From: Demequina soli
GTDB lineage: Bacteria; Actinomycetota; Actinomycetes; Actinomycetales; Demequinaceae
Direction: 5' to 3'
Assembly: GCF_000971195.1 (NCBI RefSeq)
Contig: NZ_BBLZ01000001.1
Span: 421,460-485,459, forward strand
DNA: 64,000 bases
The notes below the pieces were generated by a model. It was given only the letters and a program-made list of their open reading frames with translations. It was not told the origin of the DNA and made no database searches. The translations under genes and the position numbers were made by a program. Shown one piece after another: positions 30,793 through 40,382 of the stretch (positions are counted from its first letter, which is position 1; the number at the start of each line of letters is the position of its first letter).

Positions 30793-31902
30793 TTACTCGC
30801 GTTTTGCGAGCCTACTAGATGCAGAAGACACTCCCGCATCGCTTGCGGTGAGGGCGATCCGCACGTGACGGCGTGCCGCCTCGCCGTAGAACGCCCCCGG
30901 GGCCGCCAGTATGCCCCGGTCTGCCAGGTAGGACAGCGTGTCCCAGCAGTCCTCGTCGCGCGTGGCCCACAGGTACAGGCCGGCCTCGGACCGCTCGACA
31001 CGGAACCCGGCCGCCTCGACGGCGGGCAGCAGCATGGCGCGGCGCGCGCGGTACCGCTCCTTCTGCTCGGCGACGTGCGCATCGTCCCGCAGCGCGACCG
31101 CCATCGCGGCCTGCACCGGGGCCGGCACGATGAGCCCGGCGTGCTTGCGCACCTCGAGCAGCCCGGCCACCACGGCGGGGTCGCCCGCGACGAACGCGGC
31201 GCGGTAGCCCGCGAGGTTGGACTGCTTGGACATCGAGTAGACGGCGAGGACGCCGTCGTGGCTGCCGCCGCACACGCGCGGGTCGAGGATCGACGGCACG
31301 GGGACGTCCGTCCACGCCAGCTCGGCGTAGCACTCGTCGGACGCGACGAGCGCGCCGATCTCGCGGGCGGCCGCGACCACCTCGGCCAGGTGCTCCGCGG
31401 GGGCGACGGCGCCCGTCGGGTTCGACGGCGAGTTCACCCACACGAGCCTGACGGCGGGGTTGCCGCGCCAGTCGTCGACGTCGTCCGTCGCGAGCGGCGT
31501 CGCGCCCGCGAGGCGCGCACCCACGTCGTACGTGGGGTACGCGGCGCGCGGGTGGACGACCACGTCGCCCTCCCCGAGCCCCAGGTAGGCGGGCAGCGTC
31601 GCGACGAGCTCCTTCGAGCCGACGGTCGGCAGCACGGCCATCGGGTCGACGCCCGGGGCGCCGCGCCGGCGCGCGAACCACCCCGCGACCGCCTCGCGAA
31701 GGTCGGCGGTGCCGTGCGTCGTGGGGTACCCGTGCGCGTCCGATGCGGCCGCCAGCGCCTCGCGGATCACCGTGGGTGTGGGGTCGACGGGCGTGCCGAC
31801 CGAGAGGTCGACCAGCCCGTCGGGGTGCGCCGCGGCGCGCGCGCGGTACGGCGCGAGGGAGTCCCAGGGGAAGTCGGGAAGCGCGCGAGGGCTGAGCCCC
31901 AT
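30793..31902 (-). CDS. dapC: N-succinyldiaminopimelate aminotransferase
   Basis: 369 residues, fold-type I PLP aminotransferase. VNSPSNPTGAV, SDECYAELAW and YSMSKQSNLAGYRAAF (PLP Lys in SMSKQ) are the active-site motifs, and the close link to fdxA matches M. tuberculosis Rv1177-Rv1178. It makes N-succinyl-LL-diaminopimelate between the DapD and DapE steps. The ATG lies 7 bp after the ferredoxin gene, so the two are cotranscribed. A small CTCGC-GCGAG hairpin overlaps its stop region. Confidence 0.92.
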   Translation of the reverse strand: MGLSPRALPDFPWDSLAPYRARAAAHPDGLVDLSVGTPVDPTPTVIREALAAASDAHGYPTTHGTADLREAVAGWFARRRGAPGVDPMAVLPTVGSKELVATLPAYLGLGEGDVVVHPRAAYPTYDVGARLAGATPLATDDVDDWRGNPAVRLVWVNSPSNPTGAVAPAEHLAEVVAAAREIGALVASDECYAELAWTDVPVPSILDPRVCGGSHDGVLAVYSMSKQSNLAGYRAAFVAGDPAVVAGLLEVRKHAGLIVPAPVQAAMAVALRDDAHVAEQKERYRARRAMLLPAVEAAGFRVERSEAGLYLWATRDEDCWDTLSYLADRGILAAPGAFYGEAARRHVRIALTASDAGVSSASSRLAKRE

Positions 31903-31909
31903 GCGCCCG

Positions 31910-32230
31910 TCAGCCGTTCTGGGGCGCCAGCGACTTGATGAGGTCGTGGTCGTGCTCGATCAGACCCATCTTCGCGGCGCCGCCGGGCGAGCCGATCTCC
32001 GAGAAGAACTCGACGTTGGCGTTGTAGTACTCGGCCCACTTGTCCGGGACGTCGTCCTCGTAGTAGATGGCCTCCACGGGGCACACCGGCTCGCACGCAC
32101 CGCAGTCGACGCACTCGTCGGGGTGGATGTAGAGCATGCGCTCGCCCTCGTAGATGCAGTCGACCGGACACTCGTCGATGCACGCCTTGTCCTTGACGTC
32201 GACACAGGGCAGGGCGATGACGTAGGTCAC
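31910..32230 (-). CDS. fdxA: Seven-iron ferredoxin
   Basis: 106 residues, size of actinobacterial FdxA/FdxC. The first cluster motif is CVDVKDKACIDECPVDC ([3Fe-4S] and [4Fe-4S] ligands mixed), the second CVDCGACEPVCPVEA. The C-terminal acidic stretch is typical of this class. It is a small cytoplasmic electron carrier. Start is the GTG at 32228-32230, with GGAGG upstream. A TATGAT -10 (reverse of 32270-32275) lies about 40 nt upstream. Confidence 0.93.
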   Translation of the reverse strand: MTYVIALPCVDVKDKACIDECPVDCIYEGERMLYIHPDECVDCGACEPVCPVEAIYYEDDVPDKWAEYYNANVEFFSEIGSPGGAAKMGLIEHDHDLIKSLAPQNG

Positions 32231-32269
32231 GGCGCCTCCTTCAACCATTCATCTGCGGGGGTCGCGCTC

Positions 32270-32315
32270 ATCATACCGCCGGCCCCGGGCGCTCCCGCCA
32301 GCCCCCTCCGGGGGC
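32270..32315 (-). promoter_or_regulatory. fdxA-dapC promoter and upstream stem-loop
   Basis: TATGAT on the minus strand (32275-32270) is a near-consensus -10 for the fdxA-dapC unit; no clear -35 is seen. Just upstream GCCCCC-TCC-GGGGGC (32301-32315) forms a compact hairpin that could end the preceding VanW-protein transcript. One decamer copy lies beside it (32326-32335). Confidence 0.5.
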
Positions 32316-32338
32316 CCGCGAGACGCGCATCGTCCCCG

Positions 32339-34411
32339 CTAGGGGGCCGTGCAGGTGACGCCGTCGTCGGGCACGTACGTCCACGTGTAGGACGACTTGT
32401 CGACCTGCTTGCCCTTGAGGTAGACCTCGCGCGTGTTCGTGATCGTGAAGCCGGGGTTGCCGACGGGCGTGGCGATGCAGCCCTCGCGGTCCGACTCCGT
32501 CATCTTCGCCTGCACGACGTTGGTCTTGTCGGAGGCGTAGGTCTTGACCGTGAAGTACTTGGTGGACCAGACGTCGACGTGGAGGCTGTTGTTCTCGACG
32601 TACGAGTTGAGCACGAGCGCGTAGGGCGTGTTGTTCTTGAAGCGCATGTCGAGCGAACCGACGTAGATGGTCGCCTCGCGGCCCGCGGGATAGCGGGTGA
32701 ACCACTTGGTGTGGGGGCGGTGCTCGACGTCCTCGAGGCCCGCGAAGTAGGCCGCGTTGTAGGTCGTGGTGGCCATCTGGGACAGGCCACCGCCGATGCC
32801 GTTGATGAGGTGCCCGTTCTCGATGATGTGCGCCGGCTGGTAGCCGCCCGCCTCGGTGATGGGGCTGAGCGCGTCGATGAGCGAGAAGGTCTCGCCCGGC
32901 TTCACCACGGATCCGGTGACGTGACGGGCGCCCACGACGAGGTTCTGCGTGCGGATGGGCTCGGGCGTGAGGGGCGTGTCGAAGGACGAGACGATCGTCT
33001 TGAAGTCGTCGACCCCGAGGTCGTCGCTCGTGACGTCGGCGTCCGTCTCCTTGTACGGCAGCTCGCCCGTGCGCCCGGGGCTCTCGGCCGCGGTGACCAC
33101 CGCGGCTCCCAGCTTGCCGCCGGCGATCTCCTTGCCGGTGGTCGACTTGGTGACGTGGATCTGGTGGGACGCGTCGAAGCGGAACGATGCGGGCGACGGG
33201 TCGCTCACGAGGCCAGGGTCGTTCGACTGGAGCTCCGCGGCGAGGCCCTTGCCGTCGACCACCAGCGTGAGGGTGCCGTCCTTGTCCTCGACGGACGAGT
33301 AGCGCACGAGCTGCTCGGACGTGACGGTGACGTCGCCGTTCGGGCCCGTGAGGTGCACGTCGGCGGCCAGCGTCTGCGAGTTGAGCTCCTTCACGAACGC
33401 GTCGGCGTCCTCCGTGGTGACGGTCGCGGGCTTCGCGTCCATGACGGCGGCGTAGGTGTCGACGGGCCACGCGGGGCCGAGCCCGTCGGCGGTCGCCTGG
33501 GCGTCGAGGGCCTGTCCATCCACCGCGGGGGTCGCGCTGGCGCCGGTGTCGGAGATCTGGACGGAGGCGTCCTGGCCGTCGACCTCGAGCTGGTCGCGCG
33601 TGCCGTCGATCGCCTTGACGAGGGCGTCGGAGTCGACCACCGTGACGAGCTCGACGGTCTCGCCGCGACCCGTGAACGCGCGGAGCACGTCGTAGGGCGC
33701 CAGGCTGAAGCGCAGCAGCTGGTCGACCGTCGCGCCCGCGCCGGCGGCGAGGCCGGAGTCGGTCGGCTGGATGGTCGCCGTCTTGTCCCCCGCCGTGAGC
33801 GTGATGGGGGTGGTGTTGATCTCGCGGACGGTCGGCTTGAGCGCGGTGACCGCCTCGTCGCGCGTCATGCCGCCGATGTCGACGCCCTCGACGGTGGTGC
33901 CGGCCGGGATGCGACCCGACGCGTAGACGGCGGCCGCGCCGTAGCCGACCACGAGCAGCACCACGATGGCGGCGAACACCCACCGGCCCCAACGGACCTT
34001 GCGGCGCGGCTCCTCGGGCACGGGCTCCTCCTCGACGGGGGTCGGCGCCGTCGCGGCCGCGGCGGGGGTGGGGTCGGGCTGCGGCTCCGCGATCGGCTCG
34101 GTCACGACGGGCAGGACGGCCGTCGGCTCGTCGTCGCCGGCGGGCGCATCGTCGGCCGGGGCGTCGGCGGACGATGCGGCGCCCGGCTCGGGCTCGGCCG
34201 GCGGCTCCGCGAGGAAGGATGGGACGCGCTCCTCGTCGGGCTCGTCGCCCTCGGCGACCGGCGCATCGTCCCCGTCGGGCTCGTCGCCCTCGGCAACCGG
34301 CGCATCGTCCACCGTGTCGTCGCGGTCGAGGTCCGCGTCGATCTCGGCCTGCGCCTCGTCGTAGTCCTCGGCGTCGAACCCGTCCTGCGCATCGTCCCGG
34401 CGGTCCGTCAC
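32339..34411 (-). CDS. VanW family protein with acidic N-terminus and one membrane helix
   Basis: 690 residues from a GTG that overlaps the upstream gene (GTGA). The first 130 residues are acidic and Pro/Ala-rich and hold a tandem repeat of DDAPVAEGDEPD. One membrane helix follows (WVFAAIVVLLVVGYGAAAVY), then putative peptidoglycan-binding repeats (GTTVEGVDIGGMTRDEAVTA pattern), and the VanW domain near residues 500-640 with GETFSLIDALSPITEAGGYQ and NGIGGGLSQMATTTYNAAYF. VanW proteins are linked to the cell wall; the biochemical role is not established. Transport or wall binding is inferred only from topology. Confidence 0.82.
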   Translation of the reverse strand: MTDRRDDAQDGFDAEDYDEAQAEIDADLDRDDTVDDAPVAEGDEPDGDDAPVAEGDEPDEERVPSFLAEPPAEPEPGAASSADAPADDAPAGDDEPTAVLPVVTEPIAEPQPDPTPAAAATAPTPVEEEPVPEEPRRKVRWGRWVFAAIVVLLVVGYGAAAVYASGRIPAGTTVEGVDIGGMTRDEAVTALKPTVREINTTPITLTAGDKTATIQPTDSGLAAGAGATVDQLLRFSLAPYDVLRAFTGRGETVELVTVVDSDALVKAIDGTRDQLEVDGQDASVQISDTGASATPAVDGQALDAQATADGLGPAWPVDTYAAVMDAKPATVTTEDADAFVKELNSQTLAADVHLTGPNGDVTVTSEQLVRYSSVEDKDGTLTLVVDGKGLAAELQSNDPGLVSDPSPASFRFDASHQIHVTKSTTGKEIAGGKLGAAVVTAAESPGRTGELPYKETDADVTSDDLGVDDFKTIVSSFDTPLTPEPIRTQNLVVGARHVTGSVVKPGETFSLIDALSPITEAGGYQPAHIIENGHLINGIGGGLSQMATTTYNAAYFAGLEDVEHRPHTKWFTRYPAGREATIYVGSLDMRFKNNTPYALVLNSYVENNSLHVDVWSTKYFTVKTYASDKTNVVQAKMTESDREGCIATPVGNPGFTITNTREVYLKGKQVDKSSYTWTYVPDDGVTCTAP

Positions 34412-34773
34412 GAGGCCGCCACCTTCGCGCCCACGAGCAGGCGGCGCGGCACCACCGCGACGATCGCGATCACCGCGGCGCCGCCGTAGACCCACGTGAG
34501 GCCCAGGCGGTCGCCGGCGATGAGGACGGACCCGCCGGGCCCGGTCTGCGCGAGCACCATCGTCATGACGACCCACGCGGCGCCCATCACGCCGAGCCCG
34601 GAGAACCCGCTCCAGGCCCGCGCGAAGACGCTCGCGGAGGCCACCAGCAGCAGGGACGCCGTCAGGCCCACCCAGCCGTAGGCGCGGTGCGAGCCCGCGC
34701 CTACGAGCGCCACGATCGCGCCGATGAGGGCGATCACCAGGTGGGACCAGACGATGCGTGCCATGCCAGACAT
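34408..34773 (-). CDS. Small four-helix membrane protein, unknown
   Basis: 121 residues with four hydrophobic stretches (about residues 10-27, 32-50, 58-76 and 92-110). I do not recognise the family; the length and DUF6113-like hydrophobic profile are common in actinobacteria. ATGs at 34773 and 34764 are both possible starts. Its stop overlaps the VanW gene start, and it lies 13 bp after typA, so the three form one run. Confidence 0.75.
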   Translation of the reverse strand: MSGMARIVWSHLVIALIGAIVALVGAGSHRAYGWVGLTASLLLVASASVFARAWSGFSGLGVMGAAWVVMTMVLAQTGPGGSVLIAGDRLGLTWVYGGAAVIAIVAVVPRRLLVGAKVAAS

Positions 34774-34786
34774 GGTAGGTGCGGCG

Positions 34787-36688
34787 TCAGGCGTTCTGGC
34801 GCTTGGCGCGCGACGCCGCGCGAGCCCTCTCCGTCTGATCGAGGATCACCTTGCGGATGCGCACCTTCTCGGGGGTCACCTCGACGCACTCGTCCTCGCG
34901 CGCGAACTCGAGGGACTCCTCGAGCGTGAGGCGGCGCGGCGGGGCCAGGCGCTCCAGCTCCTCCGCCGTGGACGAGCGGATGTTGTTGAGCTTCTTCTCC
35001 TTGGTGATGTTGACGTCCATGTCCTCGTTGCGAGCGTTCTCGCCGACGACCATGCCCTCGTAGGTCTCCTCGGTGGGGCCCACGAAGAAGGTGCCGCGGT
35101 CCTGCAGCGCCATGAGGGCGTTGGAGGTGACGGCGCCGGCGCGGTCCGCGACGAGCGAGCCGTTGGTGCGGTACTCGATCAGGCCGGTCCACGGCTCGTA
35201 GCCGTGCGCGATGGAGGACGCGATGCCGGTGCCGCGCGTGTCGGTGAGGAACGTCGAGCGGAAGCCGATGAGGCCGCGCGCCGGGACGATGAACTCCATG
35301 CGGACCCAGCCGGTGCCGTGGTTCGACATGGACTCCATGCGGCCCTTGCGGGACGCGAGGAGCTGGGTGACGGCGCCGAGGTGCTCCTCGGGCACGTCGA
35401 TGGTCATGTGCTCCATCGGCTCGTGCAGCTTGCCGTCGATCTCCTTGGTGACGACCTGCGGCTTGCCGACGGTGAGCTCGTAGCCCTCGCGGCGCATCTG
35501 CTCGACGAGGATCGCGAGCGCGAGCTCGCCGCGGCCCTGGACCTCCCACGCGTCGGGACGCTCGGTCGGGAGCACCTTGATCGACACGTTGCCGATGAGC
35601 TCCTTCTCGAGGCGGTCCTTGACCTGGCGCGCGGTGACCTTGGCGCCCTTGACGCGGCCGGACAGCGGGGACGTGTTGATGCCGATGGTCATCGAGATGG
35701 CCGGGTCGTCGACCGTGATGAGCGGCAGCGGGCGCGGGTCCTCGAGGTCGGTGAGGGTCTCGCCGATGGTGATGTCCTCGATACCGGCGACGGCGACGAT
35801 GTCGCCCGCCTTGGCGGACTCGGCGGGCACGCGCTCGAGGCCCTTGGTCTCGAGCAGCTCGGTGATCTTCACCTGCTTGATGGAGCCGTCCTTGCGGGCC
35901 CACGCGACCTGCTGGCCCTTGCGGATCTCGCCGTTGAAGACGCGCAGCAGCGCGAGGCGGCCGAGGAACGGCGACGCGTCGAGGTTGGTGACGTGCGCCT
36001 GGAGCGGGGCGTCCTCGTCGTACGACGGGGCGGGGATGCGCTCCATGATGACCTGGAACAGGGGCTCGAGGTTGTCGCCCGCGGGCAGCGAGCCGTCGCC
36101 CGGCTGCTCGAGCGAGGCGATGCCGGCCTTGGCCGAGGCGTAGATGACGGGCACCTCGAGGAGGGCGTCGACGTCGAGGTCCGGGACCTCGTCGTGGAGG
36201 TCGGACGCGAGGCCGAGCAGCAGGTCGTGGGTCTCGTCGACCACCTCGGAGATGCGCGAGTCGGGGCGGTCGACCTTGTTGACGACGATGATGACCGGCA
36301 GGTGCGCGGCGAGGGCCTTGCGCATGACGAAGCGGGTCTGGGGCAGCGGGCCCTCCGACGCGTCGACGAGCAGCACGACGCCGTCGACCATGGACAGGCC
36401 GCGCTCGACCTCGCCGCCGAAGTCCGCGTGGCCCGGGGTGTCGATGACGTTGATCGTCACGCCCTCGGGGCCGGCGGCCTCGCCGGTGTACCGGATCGCG
36501 GTGTTCTTCGCGAGGATCGTGATGCCCTTCTCACGCTCGAGGTCGCCCGAGTCCATCGCGCGGTCCTCGACGTGGGCGTGGTCGCCGTAGGCGCCGCCCT
36601 GGACGAGCATGGCGTCCACCAGGGTGGTCTTGCCGTGGTCGACGTGGGCGACGATCGCGACGTTGCGCAGGTCGGAGCGCAGAGGCAT
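34787..36688 (-). CDS. typA: GTP-binding protein TypA/BipA
   Basis: 633 residues. G motifs are present: AHVDHGKTT (G1, near residue 15), [16 protein letters not shown] (G3), NKVDRPDSR (G4) and YASAKAG (G5). Domains II and III and the TypA-specific C-terminal domain ([18 protein letters not shown]) follow. It is a ribosome-associated translational GTPase needed in stress and for ribosome assembly at low temperature. The ATG at 36686-36688 is the start of conserved sequence. Confidence 0.95.
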   Translation of the reverse strand: MPLRSDLRNVAIVAHVDHGKTTLVDAMLVQGGAYGDHAHVEDRAMDSGDLEREKGITILAKNTAIRYTGEAAGPEGVTINVIDTPGHADFGGEVERGLSMVDGVVLLVDASEGPLPQTRFVMRKALAAHLPVIIVVNKVDRPDSRISEVVDETHDLLLGLASDLHDEVPDLDVDALLEVPVIYASAKAGIASLEQPGDGSLPAGDNLEPLFQVIMERIPAPSYDEDAPLQAHVTNLDASPFLGRLALLRVFNGEIRKGQQVAWARKDGSIKQVKITELLETKGLERVPAESAKAGDIVAVAGIEDITIGETLTDLEDPRPLPLITVDDPAISMTIGINTSPLSGRVKGAKVTARQVKDRLEKELIGNVSIKVLPTERPDAWEVQGRGELALAILVEQMRREGYELTVGKPQVVTKEIDGKLHEPMEHMTIDVPEEHLGAVTQLLASRKGRMESMSNHGTGWVRMEFIVPARGLIGFRSTFLTDTRGTGIASSIAHGYEPWTGLIEYRTNGSLVADRAGAVTSNALMALQDRGTFFVGPTEETYEGMVVGENARNEDMDVNITKEKKLNNIRSSTAEELERLAPPRRLTLEESLEFAREDECVEVTPEKVRIRKVILDQTERARAASRAKRQNA

Positions 36689-36765
36689 GCGGGGATCTCG
36701 TTTCGTGTGAGGGAGTCTTCGGTCCGACATGGACCGCCGATCCATTGTACGCGTGCGCGGGAAGG

Positions 36766-36862
36766 TTCCCAATGACAGATGTGACGCATGTGACTTTCGC
36801 GTGGACGATGCGGCCGTCTCACGATCCCCACGAGCCGCACCGGCCACAACTGTCATTGGGAA
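36766..36862. repeat. Diverged copy of the TTCCCAATGACAG palindromic element
   Basis: Outer arms TTCCCAATGACAG (36766-36778) and their exact reverse complement (36850-36862) match the ends of the 62-bp palindrome at 29375-29436. The next stretch ATGTGACGCATGTGAC also resembles that copy, but the centre has diverged and is 71 nt long. The right arm supplies the TCC CAA TGA end of the RamB-like gene. It may act as a terminator for that gene. Confidence 0.75.
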
Positions 36863-38289
36863 TCGTCCCCGTGGGCCTCGAGGAAGGCGTACAGCTCGCG
36901 GTCGTCGATGCCGGGGTAGGTGCCCCGCGGCAGCGGGGAGAAGATGTGCGCGTGCACGCGGGCGCTCGCCCATGCGCGGCCCGACCAGCGGCGCGCGACG
37001 TCGGCGTCCGGGCGGCGGCAGCAGCTGAGGTCGGGGCACCGCGAGACCGCGCGGTTCTGCGTCTCGCGCCCGCGGAACCACTTCGACTCGTCGAACGGGA
37101 CGCCGAGCGTGATGGAGAAGTCCTCCGCCTCCGTGGTGCCGGTCTGCGTGGCCTCGAAGAAGGTGCCCGCGGGCGTGTCGGTGTACTGGAAGTACTCGGT
37201 GGTGCGTGTCGAGCGCGCGAACGCGCGCCGGGCGCTCCAGTGGCGGCACACGATCTGCCCCTCGGTCGAGCCGGTGACGTCGACGGGCAGCGGGAGGCCG
37301 TCGTTCTCGTAGGCGCGCACCACGGCGCCGTCGCCCCCGGCGCGCAGGAAGTGCGTCCGGATGCCCAGGTGCACGGTCGCGAGGTTGGTGAAGCGCAGCG
37401 CGGCGGCCTCGTGGGTGACGCCGAACGCGTCGCGGAAGTCCTCGATCGCGATGTCCCGCTCGCGCTTGGCGCGCTCGAGGAACGCGACCGAGGGCCCCTC
37501 GGGCATGAGGCAGGCCGCCGCGTAGTAGCTGGCGTCCTGGCGCTGGCGCAGGAAGTCGGCGTAGTCGCGGGGCTCGCCGTGACCGAGGCGCATGTGCGCC
37601 ATCGCCTGCAGCGCGAGCGAGCGCAGGCCGTGGCCGCCGGGGATCGAGGCGGGCGGGATGTAGATGCGCCCGTTCTCGAGGTCGAGCACGCAGCGCGCCG
37701 AGTGCGGCAGGTCGTCCGCGTGGACGATCTCGAGGCCCAGCCGCTCCGCCATGAGGCTCACCGTGCGGTGCGTGAGCGCGCCGCCCCCGTGGCCGACGGC
37801 GGCGACGTCCTCGCTCGCGAGCGCCTCGATCCCGGGCACATGGTTGTCGATCGCCTCCATGCGCAGGCGCTGTCGCGTGTTGGCGCGGCGCGCCTCCTCG
37901 GGCGTCGCGATCGCGAGCCGCGCGCGCCGGTCGAGCTCGCGGTGCAGGCCCACGAGCGTGGCGAGCACGTCGTCGGGCATGCCGCGCGTGGGCCGCAGCT
38001 CCGGCAGCCCGAGCTCGCGGTAGGCGGCGCCGGCCTGGGCGCGCTCGAGCTCGAGCTCGAGCGCGGCGCGGGGGTTGGGCGGTGTCGCGTCCAGCAGGTC
38101 GGCGACGGAGACGCCCAGCCGGTCCGCGAGCGCGGACAGCAGGGTCACGCGCGGCTCGCGCCGGCCGTTCTCGATGAGCGAGAGCTGGCTGGGGGCGACG
38201 TCGACGTCGCGGCCCAGCTGCTCGAGGGTGAGGCCCGCCTCGGTGCGGAAGTGGCGCACCCGGCGCCCGAGCGTCGAAAGATCCGGCAT
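36853..38289 (-). CDS. ramB: RamB-like transcriptional regulator (XRE plus ImmA/IrrE plus ScfR domains)
   Basis: 478 residues. An XRE helix-turn-helix occupies about residues 6-65 ([20 protein letters not shown]). An ImmA/IrrE-like metallopeptidase-like part lies near 160-260, but the usual HExxH reads [10 protein letters not shown] and is altered. The C-terminal part (residues 300-478) is the ScfR/DUF2083-type domain with SRCPDLSCC cysteines. RamB and its relatives control acetate, glyoxylate and propionate genes in Corynebacterium and Mycobacterium. It is divergent from pckG, with an inverted repeat between them, so control of pckG and of itself is likely. Confidence 0.85.
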   Translation of the reverse strand: MPDLSTLGRRVRHFRTEAGLTLEQLGRDVDVAPSQLSLIENGRREPRVTLLSALADRLGVSVADLLDATPPNPRAALELELERAQAGAAYRELGLPELRPTRGMPDDVLATLVGLHRELDRRARLAIATPEEARRANTRQRLRMEAIDNHVPGIEALASEDVAAVGHGGGALTHRTVSLMAERLGLEIVHADDLPHSARCVLDLENGRIYIPPASIPGGHGLRSLALQAMAHMRLGHGEPRDYADFLRQRQDASYYAAACLMPEGPSVAFLERAKRERDIAIEDFRDAFGVTHEAAALRFTNLATVHLGIRTHFLRAGGDGAVVRAYENDGLPLPVDVTGSTEGQIVCRHWSARRAFARSTRTTEYFQYTDTPAGTFFEATQTGTTEAEDFSITLGVPFDESKWFRGRETQNRAVSRCPDLSCCRRPDADVARRWSGRAWASARVHAHIFSPLPRGTYPGIDDRELYAFLEAHGDDSQ

Positions 38290-38302
38290 GGATTTCACGT
38301 TA

Positions 38303-38325
38303 GCGAAAGAAACGCAGAATTTCGC
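38303..38325. promoter_or_regulatory. Inverted repeat between the RamB-like gene and pckG
   Basis: GCGAAA (38303-38308) and TTTCGC (38320-38325) are inverted around an 11-nt centre, 14 bp upstream of the regulator ATG and about 100 bp upstream of pckG. The stretch is A-rich compared with its surroundings. RamB sites in Corynebacterium are also A/T-rich with GAAA/TTTGC parts, so an operator for this regulator is a reasonable inference. Confidence 0.45.
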
Positions 38326-38421
38326 GGCCGAATCGACCCCAAGACCCCGCAGAGGGCCCCTAGCGTCGAGAACAGGCGGATCCTTCACCTGGCCGCCGGA
38401 CAACCTGGCAAGGGAGCGATC

Positions 38422-40272
38422 ATGGCGATCATCGAGCAGCCGCTGCGCACGACGCACGCGTCCATCGAGGACGCGCACCCGGATGGGGCCGACCCGAGCA
38501 TCGTCGCCTGGGTCGAGCGCCTCGCCCTCCACGCGACGCCCGAGGAGGTGGTGTGGTGCGACGGCTCGCAGCCCGAGCGTGCGCGCCTCATCCGCGAGAT
38601 GGTGGACGCCGGCACGCTCGAGGCGCTCGACCCGGAGGTGCGTCCCGGCAGCTACCTCGCGCGCTCGCACCCCGACGACGTCGCCCGCGTCGAGTCCCGC
38701 ACCTTCATCTGCTCGGCCCGTGAGGAGGACGCCGGCCCCACGAACAACTGGGTGCCGCCGTCGCAGATGCGGGAGACGATGCACGGCCTGTTCCGCGGCG
38801 CGATGCGCGGCCGCACGATGTACGTCGTACCGTTCGCGATGGGCCCCATCGGAGGCCCGCTCACCCGCTACGGCGTGCAGGTGACGGACTCCCCCTACGT
38901 GGTGGTGAGCATGGGCACCATGACCCGCATGGGCGCGGACGCGCTCGCCCGCATCGACTCCGACACCGAGTGGGTGCGCTGCGCGCACACCGTCGGCGCG
39001 CCGCTCGCGCCAGGCGAGGCCGACGTCCCGTGGCCGTGCAACAGCATCAAGTACATCTCGCACTTCCCGGAGAGCCGCGAGGTGTGGTCGTACGGCTCCG
39101 CGTACGGCGGCAACGCGATCCTCGCGAAGAAGGCGTTCGCGCTGCGGATCGCGAGCGCGATCGGTCAGGATGAGGGCTGGCTCGCGGCGCACATGCTGCT
39201 GCTCAAGGTGACGAACCCCCGCGGCCGCGCCTTCCACGTCGCCGCCGCGTTCCCGAGCGCGTGCGGCAAGACGAACTTCGCCATGCTGCAGCCCACGCTT
39301 CCCGGCTGGACCGTCGAGACGCTCGGCGACGACATCGCCTGGCTGGCACCCGGCCCCGACGGCCGCCTCCGCGCGATCAACCCCGAGGCCGGCTTCTTCG
39401 GCGTCGCCCCGGGCACGGGCCGCGGCACCAACCCCGTCGCGATGGACACGCTCGAGCACGACGTCATCTTCACCAACGTCGCCCGCACCGATGACGGCGA
39501 CGTGTGGTGGGAGGGCATGACGGACGAGGCGCCCGCGCACCTGACCGACTGGCTCGGCCAGGACTGGACCCCCGCATCGTCCACCCCGGCGGCGCACCCG
39601 AACTCGCGCTTCACCGTCGCGGCCGCACAGTGCCCGACCATCTCGGACGACTGGGACGACCCGCGGGGCGTCGTCGTCGACGCGATCATCTTCGGCGGCC
39701 GCCGCGCGACCAACGTGCCGCTCGTGTCGCAGGCGCGCGACTGGGAGCACGGCATGCTCATGGGCGCGACGCTCGCGTCGGAGCGCACCGCGGCGGCGGA
39801 GGGCACGGTCGGCGAGCTGCGCCGCGACCCGTTCGCGATGCTGCCCTTCTGCGGCGTGCACATGGCCGACCACTGGGCGCACTGGCTGCGCGTGGGCGCC
39901 AAGGCCGACGCCGCGGGCGGCGCCCCGGCCGTCTTCCAGGTCAACTGGTTCCGCAAGGGCGCCGACGGCCGCTTCCTGTGGCCGGGCTTCGGCGAGAACA
40001 TCCACGCGCTGGCGTGGATGCTCGAGCGGATCGAGGGCCGCGTCGAGGGCGTCGAGAACCCGTTCGGCCTCGTGCCGGCGGAGGGCGAGATCGACCACGC
40101 CGCCGCCGGGGTGGACGATGCGCGCTGGGCCGAGCTGTTCGGCCTGGACAAGGCTGCGCTCACCGCGGAGGCGGACGATGCGCAGGCCTTCCTGGACTCC
40201 TACGGCGCCAAGGTGCCGGGCGCCATCCGCGAGGGCCTGGCGCGGATGCGCGCGGACATCGACGCGCTGTAG
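38422..40272 (+). CDS. pckG: Phosphoenolpyruvate carboxykinase (GTP)
   Basis: 616 residues, normal for the GTP-dependent enzyme. [15 protein letters not shown] (about 276-290) holds the P-loop and the reactive Cys, [20 protein letters not shown] and [15 protein letters not shown] bind substrate and metal, and [19 protein letters not shown] is the C-terminal guanine-binding part. It converts oxaloacetate to PEP and is gluconeogenic. AGGGAGC precedes the ATG. Two GGACGATGCG decamers near its end (40113 and 40173) both encode D-D-A. Confidence 0.96.
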   Translation: MAIIEQPLRTTHASIEDAHPDGADPSIVAWVERLALHATPEEVVWCDGSQPERARLIREMVDAGTLEALDPEVRPGSYLARSHPDDVARVESRTFICSAREEDAGPTNNWVPPSQMRETMHGLFRGAMRGRTMYVVPFAMGPIGGPLTRYGVQVTDSPYVVVSMGTMTRMGADALARIDSDTEWVRCAHTVGAPLAPGEADVPWPCNSIKYISHFPESREVWSYGSAYGGNAILAKKAFALRIASAIGQDEGWLAAHMLLLKVTNPRGRAFHVAAAFPSACGKTNFAMLQPTLPGWTVETLGDDIAWLAPGPDGRLRAINPEAGFFGVAPGTGRGTNPVAMDTLEHDVIFTNVARTDDGDVWWEGMTDEAPAHLTDWLGQDWTPASSTPAAHPNSRFTVAAAQCPTISDDWDDPRGVVVDAIIFGGRRATNVPLVSQARDWEHGMLMGATLASERTAAAEGTVGELRRDPFAMLPFCGVHMADHWAHWLRVGAKADAAGGAPAVFQVNWFRKGADGRFLWPGFGENIHALAWMLERIEGRVEGVENPFGLVPAEGEIDHAAAGVDDARWAELFGLDKAALTAEADDAQAFLDSYGAKVPGAIREGLARMRADIDAL

Positions 40273-40293
40273 CCCCGGGGGCTCGACGGTCGG

Positions 40294-40324
40294 GAGGCCG
40301 GGCACGCATGGCGTGCCCGGCCTC
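40294..40324. terminator. Perfect 14-bp stem with 3-nt loop after pckG
   Basis: GAGGCCGGGCACGC (40294-40307), loop ATG, then GCGTGCCCGGCCTC (40311-40324). It lies 21 bp after the pckG stop and 58 bp before the end of the converging EamA gene. A bidirectional intrinsic terminator is the natural reading. Confidence 0.8.
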
Positions 40325-40382
40325 GTCGCGTCCCGGCCCGGGAGAGTAGGAGGGAGTCAACGATCCCAGGCCGGAGACGTCT

